DNA of 10,860 nucleotides from Desulfovibrio desulfuricans. Lineage in GTDB: Bacteria > Desulfobacterota > Desulfovibrionia > Desulfovibrionales > Desulfovibrionaceae. Below, piece by piece: positions 1-6,500 of this stretch. The position numbers were made by a program, and so were the translations under genes. A model generated the notes under the pieces. That model did not search any database. It saw only the letters and a program-made list of their open reading frames with translations, and was not told where the DNA came from. The stretch covers positions 1-10,860 of the forward strand of contig QKDT01000093.1 in the NCBI GenBank assembly GCA_003251995.1. Direction: 5' to 3'. Positions within the stretch are counted from its first letter, which is position 1; the number at the start of each line of letters is the position of its first letter.

Positions 1-4
1 TAAA

Positions 5-33
5 TGGATAGGGATGTTCTACTCCCCTGTCAA
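5..33 (-). promoter_or_regulatory. Possible leftward sigma70-type promoter
   Basis: On the minus strand a perfect -35 hexamer TTGACA (33-28) is followed after 17 nt by TATCCA (10-5), which matches the -10 consensus at its first three positions. It would drive a gene lying left of the window. The gene itself is not visible, so this remains tentative. Confidence 0.3.
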
Positions 34-150
34 GGAAAACCATCACCCATCTCATTTTTTTACGGCGTCTGCCTTTGCAGTGCCGGGTCTGAATCGCCAG
101 TGCGAGGTTGCCTTTTGCAAGTCCACCTCATCACCACTACTCATAAAAAA

Positions 151-168
151 CTGTGACAACGGTCACAA
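151..168. promoter_or_regulatory. CRP/FNR-family-like palindrome (HcpR-like)
   Basis: The sequence shows TGTGA (152-156), six bases, then TCACA (163-167), a perfect inverted repeat; the inner C/G (157 and 162) also pair. The flanking C (151) and A (168) make CTGTGA-N6-TCACAA. This is one base from TTGTGA-N6-TCACAA, the consensus I recall for the CRP/FNR-family regulator HcpR in Desulfovibrio. The site lies inside the sequence just beyond a leftward terminator, so if functional it more likely serves a leftward gene off the left edge. Occupancy by a regulator is inference. Confidence 0.35.
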
Positions 169-173
169 AACAG

Positions 174-204
174 AAAAAAAGAAAACCCCGCCAACTAAGC
201 GGGG
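174..204 (-). terminator. Rho-independent terminator, best on the minus strand
   Basis: A six-base-pair GC stem CCCCGC (186-191) / GCGGGG (199-204) encloses a 7-nt loop. Read leftward it is followed by TTTT, C and TTTTTTT (185-174), a good U-tract. Read rightward only ATTT follows. It therefore most plausibly ends the leftward radical SAM transcript, leaving a 3' untranslated region of about 230 nt. It may also stop weakly any rightward transcript entering from the left edge. Confidence 0.7.
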
Positions 205-390
205 ATTTCAAAGGATCGTGTCTTTTTTATTGCGCGGGGCCGGATAAAGAGCGGACCATGTCCCAGGTAAAATTCGCGCCAGGGTGCTATACCAAAAATT
301 TTGGACAGCTTTCCGCGCAGAATTCCGCGAAGAATTCGACGGAGCGTTCTGGGGCAGGCCACGACGGGGGCTCAGCGCTACAACAGACTT

Positions 391-424
391 TTCCTGCGCT
401 GCTCAGACAGGGGCAGCGCAGGAA
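391..424 (-). other. 12-bp hairpin directly after the radical SAM stop codon
   Basis: TTCCTGCGCTGC (391-402) and GCAGCGCAGGAA (413-424) form a perfect 12-bp stem with a 10-nt loop, seven bases beyond the stop codon of the leftward gene. The bases that follow on the minus strand (AAGTCTG) are not a U-tract. It is therefore not a canonical terminator. A 3' mRNA-stabilising stem is a plausible role. Confidence 0.5.
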
Positions 425-431
425 CGCAGCC

Positions 432-1829
432 TTAATCTTCTGACTGCTCCTCATCCGCCACAGCCGCACCCTCGCGGGCACGCGGCGCGGGCATGCTCCA
501 TTCGCCCGGCATGGGGGCGGTAAGTTCTGCCTTTTCACCAAGATAGGGGTTAAAGTAGCCGTAACGCAGCCAGGGGCACAGCTTTTTAAGGCGCTTCATA
601 AACGAGGTCAGCCCCATGCTGGGTGAAAGCTCAAGTTTTTGCTGCCCCTCGCCCCCACTCATCAGTTTGAAATACCACTCGGGATCAATATTGAGGTTGC
701 GCCACTGGATCATACTTACGCCATTTTCGCCCACCAGATGGGCCAGGGCATCCAGCTCTTCCTCCGTATCAGTAACACCAGGAAATACTAGCAGATTAAG
801 AGAAACCCAAATACCCCGGCTGCGGGCCTCGCGTATGGAAGCGCGCACATCGTCAAAGCAGTATCCCGAGGGTCTGTAATAACGATCATACAGCTCGCTG
901 CGGGCGCTGTTCAGGCTCACACGCATACTGGTAAGCCCGGCCTCCGCGAGACGAATTACGGCATCTGTGCGCGAGGCATTGGTGTTGCAGTTGACAGTGC
1001 CCACGCCGCCGCCAGTGCGGAACTGGCGCACGCTCTCCACCAGCAGGTCAGGATTCATGAGAGGATCGCCCTCGCAGCCCTGCCCAAAGGAGTAGATGGG
1101 CGTGCGAGCCTCGCGCCCGGAGTGGATGCGCATGACCTCCGCCAGCTCTTCCGGGCTGGGCGTGAAGGCAAGGCGACACTGCGGCGTTGTCTGGATGGGC
1201 GATTCCTTTTCCTGCGCAGAAATACAGCCAATGCAACTGGCATTGCATGACCGTGATGAAGGCAACGGGGCCTCGTAGCGCCCCAGGGCAAAATTGCGCG
1301 CCGCAGGGCAGTCGTAACGCGCCACGCAGTTATCCATAATATGCCGGATAAGACGATTCTTGGGATAATCCCGCAGCAAGGCACGCGCGCCCTGTTCAAT
1401 ACGCCCACGCGAAATATTGCTGAATATCTGACGCGGTTCGGTATCTACACGGCGGGCGCAGATGTAAAAGCGCCCTCTGGCAAAGCCAACGGCCCCATAG
1501 GCAAACAGGGGCAGCATTGGTGCGTTGTCCTCGCATTCATAGGCGGGATGCGCCGACAGTGTGTACCCCGGTGCGGCAAAGGCAGCTACGGCAAGCTGCG
1601 CCTCGCCCTCGGGGGGGGCAATGCGCCCGGTTTCGGGGTCAAGGCCCACGGCCTGTCTGCCTGGCAACAGAAAAAATTCGCTCTCTTCCGGCAGGGCAAT
1701 CAGCTCATCCGGGCGCGGCAGCCCCCACTGGGCACCCCGCCGACAGACCATGAGCAGATCGGGATCATCATAAATATTGCCGCGCTCGTCTGCCATTACA
1801 AGATGCGGTTCAATGTGTTGCGCGGCCAT
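432..1829 (-). CDS. Radical SAM protein with a large uncharacterised N-terminal region
   Basis: 465 residues. The ATG at 1829 is preceded by AAGGAGC about six bases upstream, so it is preferred over an internal Met at residue 12. The radical SAM signature CX3CX2C is intact as Cys195, Cys199 and Cys202 (CNASCIGC); in this superfamily it binds the 4Fe-4S cluster that cleaves S-adenosylmethionine. Downstream, GQGCEGDPL resembles the glycine-rich SAM-binding GGEP-type motif. It is followed by the expected alternating strand/helix pattern (NCNTNAS, MRVSLNSA, VSLNLLVFPGV). Residues 1-190 form a long extension containing a segment with HPAYEC (94-99), a YGAVGFARGRFYI stretch and Cys168/Cys174. The C-terminal tail is acidic. 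I do not recognise the substrate. No partner gene, maturase target peptide or carrier lies beside it, so a peptide-modification role has no support from context. It is transcribed leftward and diverges from the small membrane protein gene. Confidence 0.85.
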   Translation of the reverse strand: MAAQHIEPHLVMADERGNIYDDPDLLMVCRRGAQWGLPRPDELIALPEESEFFLLPGRQAVGLDPETGRIAPPEGEAQLAVAAFAAPGYTLSAHPAYECEDNAPMLPLFAYGAVGFARGRFYICARRVDTEPRQIFSNISRGRIEQGARALLRDYPKNRLIRHIMDNCVARYDCPAARNFALGRYEAPLPSSRSCNASCIGCISAQEKESPIQTTPQCRLAFTPSPEELAEVMRIHSGREARTPIYSFGQGCEGDPLMNPDLLVESVRQFRTGGGVGTVNCNTNASRTDAVIRLAEAGLTSMRVSLNSARSELYDRYYRPSGYCFDDVRASIREARSRGIWVSLNLLVFPGVTDTEEELDALAHLVGENGVSMIQWRNLNIDPEWYFKLMSGGEGQQKLELSPSMGLTSFMKRLKKLCPWLRYGYFNPYLGEKAELTAPMPGEWSMPAPRAREGAAVADEEQSED

Positions 1830-1838
1830 AAAAGCTCC

Positions 1839-1867
1839 TTGCCCAAGAAGTGTTGAACGTATATAAA
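1839..1867 (+). promoter_or_regulatory. Candidate promoter of the small membrane protein gene
   Basis: TTGCCC (1839-1844), a 17-bp spacer and TATAAA (1862-1867) match the sigma70 consensus at four and five of six positions. The predicted transcription start is near 1874. The -35 element overlaps the ribosome binding site of the divergent radical SAM gene. Confidence 0.45.
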
Positions 1868-1874
1868 AACTGTC

Positions 1875-1892
1875 GGCCGGGACTTCCCGGCC
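1875..1892. promoter_or_regulatory. 18-bp perfect palindrome in the divergent intergenic region
   Basis: GGCCGGGA (1875-1882) and TCCCGGCC (1885-1892) are perfect inverted repeats around two bases. As DNA this could be an operator over the start site of the rightward gene and the upstream region of the leftward one. As RNA it would fold into a GC hairpin at the very 5' end of the rightward mRNA, just before the TGGAGG ribosome binding site. A leftward or rightward terminator role is less likely because both flanking genes start here. Confidence 0.55.
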
Positions 1893-1912
1893 CGTATTTT
1901 TGGAGGCCTGCC

Positions 1913-2299
1913 ATGTTTTCCATCATGCTTTTCATTTTTCTGTGCTTCTTCGGGATTCTGGCTGTACTGTACCATATGCTGCGCAGCCAGGAAAAACTCT
2001 GTAAATCGTTGCACGAAGAGCACGTACAAATGCGAGTGCTGCTGCGTTCGCTTGAATCGCGCCTTGATGCGCTGGACGTAGCCGAACAGGAAGACAACGC
2101 GCTTTCCACCAAGGGTGCAGCCCATCTTGCGCCCCGTCCCGCCCCGCAGCCAGCCCAGGATCCCCTGCTGCATTTGAGTTTTGACGAACCTGCCGCCCCG
2201 AGTGTAAGCGCCGCACCAGCCGTGGATCCGGCGCTGGATCTGCATTTTGACCCGGCAGTGGGGATTCCGGCTTCTCCAGCCAGAACCGGCAGATATTAA
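1913..2299 (+). CDS. Small single-pass membrane protein of unknown function
   Basis: 128 residues from the ATG at 1913, chosen because TGGAGG ends six bases upstream and the encoded protein starts directly with its hydrophobic segment. A GTG at 1850 would add 21 residues read through the palindrome and lacks a ribosome binding site. Residues 1-20 (MFSIMLFIFLCFFGILAVLY) form one membrane segment with a cytoplasmic-type charged region after it. Residues 25-60 are charged and likely helical, possibly a short coiled coil. The rest is Pro/Ala-rich and probably disordered. It holds two copies of a DPxLxLxFD motif (83-91 and 105-113) separated by an Ala/Ser/Pro spacer. I recognise no family. It could be an adaptor that displays short binding motifs at the membrane; this is inference. 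Single-gene unit ending in a strong terminator. Confidence 0.75.
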   Translation: MFSIMLFIFLCFFGILAVLYHMLRSQEKLCKSLHEEHVQMRVLLRSLESRLDALDVAEQEDNALSTKGAAHLAPRPAPQPAQDPLLHLSFDEPAAPSVSAAPAVDPALDLHFDPAVGIPASPARTGRY

Positions 2300-2307
2300 A
2301 CACTTAG

Positions 2308-2339
2308 ATGTTGGGAATGCATGTCCCAACATTTTTTTT
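2308..2339 (+). terminator. Strong rho-independent terminator
   Basis: Nine-base-pair stem ATGTTGGGA (2308-2316) / TCCCAACAT (2324-2332) with a 7-nt loop, followed by eight T (2332-2339). It starts nine bases after the stop codon of the small membrane protein gene. It lies between convergent genes; read leftward it lacks a U-tract, so it may serve only the rightward one. Confidence 0.9.
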
Positions 2340-2341
2340 GA

Positions 2342-3394
2342 TCATACCCGCCCAGTCAGCCCAAATTCTCCCTTGGCAGCCGCCAGATAGGCTTCGCTCA
2401 GCCCCATGCCGTGCAAATGCTCGGCCCAGTGCAGATACAGCAGCCGCAGGTAATCCTTACGGATGGCTGCGGCTTTGCCCCTGCGGCGGGCAACACACTG
2501 CGGATCACGGGCCAGCAGGTCGCGCGCACTGTCACTGAATGCCCGCGCACGATGCACTGCCCGGTGTCCGCTGTCTATACAGGCCAATGCAGCCTGGCCC
2601 ATGCGGGCGGCTATCTCTGGATGCTCCAACAAAAAACATACCTGCGCCACGGCTTCGTCAGCTGCGGTTTCTACATTGGCAGCGCTGCCGCTGTCTACCG
2701 TATCGGCACTGTAGCAAAGCAGGTGCTCGCCCTCGGTAAAAATATCCGTCAGCCCATGCCCGATACGGGGCGTCACGAGGCAGCCGCCGCACCCCATTGC
2801 CTCAAAAACTCTGAAATTCAGGTCGCCGTGCTCGCAGTGATTCAGCACCACGCGCGCCCGCGCGTACAGATGGCGATAAGGGCCGCCAACCACCTGCAAA
2901 GAAGGCACACCCTTCCGAAATCTTTCAAGAAATGCCGTGCGCTGGGGCAGGTCTGCATTGACAGAGCCCACAAAAACGCAGTCCATATCCTTGGGAGTCT
3001 GCGGCTCTGGTGCGTCTTGCTGCCAGGCAAAAGCCGGAGACCACCACACCCTTTCCCTCGGCAGGTACGGCCCTGCAAAGCGCGGTAAATGATCACGCAG
3101 GGATGCAATACATACATCAAATGCCTGCGCGTAATACGGTTGCCACGAATGGATGTGAGAATCCACGCTGTAGAACACCGTAAGACACGGAAAATCCTCT
3201 ACCCCAAGCACAAAGGGAGCGCGGCTTTTGTCGGCCACCACCAGCACGTCCGGCTCAAAACCCGCAATACGCACAAGATCATGCCAGCCAAATACAGCGG
3301 CATGTTCAAAATTGTGCCGGGCCACAGCGTCCCAGCCGCAGGAAGAAAGGGCGTCACTAAAAAAAGGACTGCCTATCCACAAAAGCCGCTGCAT
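2342..3394 (-). CDS. CgeB-like glycosyltransferase (group 1 type, GT-B)
   Basis: 350 residues. The ATG at 3394 is the only reasonable start, since the next upstream in-frame codons reach a stop without another initiator. The ribosome binding site (GGGGGC) is weak. The key evidence is the C-terminal sugar-nucleotide-binding signature around residues 183-210 (VLNHCE, then LNFRVFEAMGCGGCLVTPR), typical of the glycosyl transferases group 1 / CgeB-like family. In that family a conserved Glu (here Glu198) contacts the nucleotide sugar. The N-terminal half shows a VDSHIHSW segment and a YYAQAFDVCIAS segment, also typical of these proteins. The C-terminal 45 residues are rich in Arg, Lys and His. No signal peptide is visible, so it should act in the cytoplasm on an envelope or protein acceptor; donor and acceptor cannot be read from sequence. 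It is alone on its strand and diverges from the AsmA-family gene. Confidence 0.8.
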   Translation of the reverse strand: MQRLLWIGSPFFSDALSSCGWDAVARHNFEHAAVFGWHDLVRIAGFEPDVLVVADKSRAPFVLGVEDFPCLTVFYSVDSHIHSWQPYYAQAFDVCIASLRDHLPRFAGPYLPRERVWWSPAFAWQQDAPEPQTPKDMDCVFVGSVNADLPQRTAFLERFRKGVPSLQVVGGPYRHLYARARVVLNHCEHGDLNFRVFEAMGCGGCLVTPRIGHGLTDIFTEGEHLLCYSADTVDSGSAANVETAADEAVAQVCFLLEHPEIAARMGQAALACIDSGHRAVHRARAFSDSARDLLARDPQCVARRRGKAAAIRKDYLRLLYLHWAEHLHGMGLSEAYLAAAKGEFGLTGRV

Positions 3395-3462
3395 GTGCCC
3401 CCGGATACAGTATGAGGTTCTGCGCTAAACGCGTACAGTGCTTGGCATCTCATGCCTGACGG

Positions 3463-3491
3463 TTGCAAACAGGCCCGATTTGCAATAGGTT
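3463..3491 (+). promoter_or_regulatory. Candidate rightward promoter for the AsmA-family gene
   Basis: TTGCAA (3463-3468), a 17-bp spacer and TAGGTT (3486-3491). The -10 keeps the most conserved T1, A2 and T6 but matches only three of six positions. The predicted start near 3497 leaves a leader of about 40 nt that contains a GACGC/GCGTC stem-loop (3506-3521). Confidence 0.35.
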
Positions 3492-3500
3492 CAAAACCTA
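3486..3500. promoter_or_regulatory. Palindrome formed by two opposed -10 elements
   Basis: TAGGTT (3486-3491), CAA, AACCTA (3495-3500) is a perfect inverted repeat. Each arm is the -10 hexamer of one of two opposed promoter candidates, so it may be a shared control point or an operator. Functional meaning is inference. Confidence 0.4.
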
Positions 3501-3523
3501 GCCTCGACGCTTCAAGGCGTCAA
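3495..3523 (-). promoter_or_regulatory. Candidate leftward promoter for the glycosyltransferase gene
   Basis: On the minus strand TTGACG (3523-3518, five of six matches to the -35 consensus), a 17-bp spacer and TAGGTT (3500-3495). Predicted start near 3489, giving a leader of about 95 nt before the ATG at 3394. Confidence 0.4.
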
Positions 3524-3538
3524 GACGCGAGAATACAC

Positions 3539-6500
3539 ATGCCGCTCAACCCAAGCCGACTTCGCCTAATCACGCGCATTTTTCTAGCGCTTTTACTAAC
3601 CCTGTCGGCTCTGTCGGCGGCGGTCTTTTGGCTTTTACAACGCAATCCTCAGGCCCTTGCCGAACATTATATTGAACAGATAGCCGCCAGCACCGGGCTG
3701 AACATCACGGTAGAATCGGTCAATGTGGCCCTTTTGCCGCTGCCGTCGCTGGCTGTCAGCAATGCCAGCGTGGAAGGCAAGGGTTTCAGCTTTACCGTTG
3801 CCTACGCTACGTTGCGGCCCGATTTTTTGGCGCTGCTGCGCGGTGAACTGCTACCCCGCAATATCACTCTGCTGCGCCCCCGTCTCACGGGCGAACTCCC
3901 CGTGGCGCTCACCCTGCCCTATATATTCCCCGACAATATTGATGCCGTCCAGCCCGGCGAAGCACAGCCCGGCGTATCCCAGGCTGATTCCACCGAGGCT
4001 GCACCTGCTGCAAAGAGCGCCGATTCCAAACCTACTGCATCCAAACCCGGCGTGAACAATAAGGCATCTGCCCCCGCTACACTCACGGCGAATGCAGCGA
4101 CTTCCACATCGAACACTCCCGCACCCGCGCAATCCCCTGAACAGGCAGCGGGACAAACAAAGGGACAGGAGCAAGCATCAGCGCAAGTGCAAACGTCCAT
4201 GCAGGCATCCCTGCAAGCATGGTTGGCTCAACTTGCCGGTGGTGCTGATGATGGCCTGTTGCCGGGTCGATTCCGGCTTGCAATTTCGCAAGGCGAGGCA
4301 GACATAAACGGCGCAGATAAAGCGCACCTGACGGTCAGTGGTCTGCAATGCGATATTGAAACCGCCTCGGGTACGCGGCTTCAGGGCAACGCGTTTTGCA
4401 CCACCGCCGTTCTCCAGCCAGAAGGCAAGCTGCCGGCGAGGCTTGAGCATTTTGCCGTTGAAGGCAAAACAGACCTGGCGGCTCCGCTGACAAAGACGCC
4501 ACAGCTTGCGGCAAAAGGCACCGTATTTTTGCCCAACTGGCTGGCACGACTCAACTTTACGCTTGGCCTTAAGGCCGATGCCAATGGCTGGAGCCTGACC
4601 AACGATCTTGAAGGCGACCTGCGCAAAGAAGAAGTGCTGCTGCCAGCCCACCTCACCGGCATCTTGGCTCAACGCAACACGAATGATCAGGGTATCAACC
4701 TTGAAAATATGCGGCTGCGCCTTGGGCAGGACGATGTGAGCGTAAACGGCACGCTACGCATGGGCGGGCCGGATATGTTCAGCGTGGAAGGCCGGCTGCA
4801 ACTGCATCGTGCCAGCCTTACAGAATGGCTGGGCTTTGCCCGTAACCTCGCGCCCGGCCTTCAGGTGGCTCTGGACGAACTGACCCAGGGTTCCCTTGAT
4901 TTTTCATTGGACGGCAACGGCCTGCGCGTACCCCATATTGATGTCACCGCCGCTGGCAGCCGCTTTTTGGGTTCTGGCGGCGTTGCAAGTTGGGCCAAGC
5001 CGGAGCTGCTGCTTGACCTTAAGGCCGAAACTGTGAGCCTAGGACGGGCCATCCCCGAGTCTGTAGGCGTGCAGCCAACCGAACCCCGCTATGGGCACGG
5101 GCCGCTAACCCCCCTGCCTGGCAAGCCTGTCGTCCCCGGAGAGATTGGGCTTGATTACAATGTCAGGCTGGCTGCAACCCGCGTAAACTATGGCCCCATT
5201 GTCATCAATGACGCCCTGGTGGTCATCAAGCAGGGGCTGGTTGATCCGGTCACGCACCTCGAAGACACATTGCTGATTGTAGACGGCACTCTGTATGGCG
5301 GCAGCGTCAAGGGCGACACCATTCTGGGCGGCAGCCCGGATGCCCCTTACGCCATCCGTCTGCACATGCGTGACGTAAACGGCGAGAACCTCGCCCGTGA
5401 TCTCCCGGTTATGCCCGTTAGCGGCGGCAAACTGCGCGGCGATGTGGATATCATGAGCCAGGGGCGCGAGCTGGATGTATTTTTGGGCAAGTTGCGCGGC
5501 ACCGTGACCGCGAAGGCAGAAAAAGGACAATTGCGCCCCCCAAACAATGTCACTGGCAAGGCATCTCCAGGCGCTGTGGGCTTTAAAGCGCTCGATGTCA
5601 GCCTTAAAGTGCGCACGGCAGCCTGGGATCAAGGCCGTTTGGGCCTTGAAGGCCAGTGGGCTGCCACTATTGCGGACGACGGCATAGACGCCAAAGTGGG
5701 GCTCAACGGCAGACTTTGGTTCAGCGGTGACGGTCAAGGTGGCGGCAATATGGATTTTCAAAATCTGCCAGGCACCATCGACCTGAGCCTCAGCCCCGAA
5801 AAATCTTTTCAGCCAGAGGGCCTTCAGGCGCAAATTTCCGGCAAATTCAGTTGCCAGGCGGCACGCAACCAGCTTTCGGCTACAGACGCGCACATGAGAG
5901 CCCTGGGAGCAGATATTTCTGGTGCGGCGCAGATAGGTATGGGTAAGGACGGCCTGACCTGGCAAGGCAAAGTTTCCGCCTTTGTCCCCGACAGCTCCAA
6001 AACGCTGCGTCTGCTTGGCGCCGCCAGCCCGAGCGTGCCGCAACCCTTGCGCAAAATTGAAATGGACACGGCATTTAAAGGGGACACAAGCTCCCTCGCG
6101 CTGTCGGGATTTCGCGCCAAGATTGACCAAAACGATATTTCCGGCAGCATCAGCCTGGATTGGCGTAAAGAACTGGCCTTGCGTTTCAAGCTTTCCACTC
6201 CTCAGTTTGATATCGACCGGTACCTGAACACCAAATCTGGCGGGCAGACCGGACACGGCAACGCAAAAGGAAAAACGGAAGATAAATTGTGGGATCTGCG
6301 CTTTATGCGCACAATTTCTGCCGATGGCGAGGTTCATGTGGGCCAGTTGACCCTATGGAAACTGCACACTCAGGATCTGCGCCTTAAGGTCAAAATGGAC
6401 AGCGGCAACCTGCGGTACGAAAGTCAGGGGGGCAAGTTTTACGGTTCGCCCATTTCGGCGCATGGCGAATTGCGCTTCAACAAGGGAGTGGGCTTTGCCA

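Larger units (their letters stand above)
1..431. other. Gene-poor region left of the radical SAM gene
   Basis: I see no convincing coding sequence here. Contents from left to right: a possible leftward promoter at the extreme left, two similar words TGCCTTTGCA (70-79) and TGCCTTTTGCA (109-119), a CRP/HcpR-like palindrome near 152-167, a terminator hairpin at 186-204 best read leftward, a small palindrome CCAAAA-A-TTTTGG (292-304), a degenerate 12-nt tandem repeat (299-346) and a 12-bp hairpin (391-424). Short rightward frames starting at an ATG at 258 (61 codons) and a GTG at 284 overlap the 3' end of the opposing gene. Neither has a good ribosome binding site or recognisable homology. The region is best read as the 3' untranslated region of the leftward gene plus the upstream region of a gene beyond the left edge. 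Confidence 0.6.

Noticed and set aside
258..443. 61-codon rightward reading frame beginning MSQVKFAPG
   Set aside because: Weak ribosome binding site, no recognisable similarity, and it runs through a perfect hairpin into the end of the opposing gene. Kept only as a remote possibility.
1850..1912. Extended GTG start for the small membrane protein
   Set aside because: It would translate through the palindrome, put 21 residues before the membrane segment and lacks a ribosome binding site. The ATG at 1913 has TGGAGG at ideal spacing.
3452..3538. Earlier ATG for the AsmA-family gene
   Set aside because: It lies upstream of the likely promoter elements and would place 29 polar residues ahead of the basic/hydrophobic anchor.
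5105..6337. 410-codon leftward open frame inside the AsmA-family gene
   Set aside because: It is an antisense shadow of a GC-rich gene. The rightward frame has the clear protein family signal.
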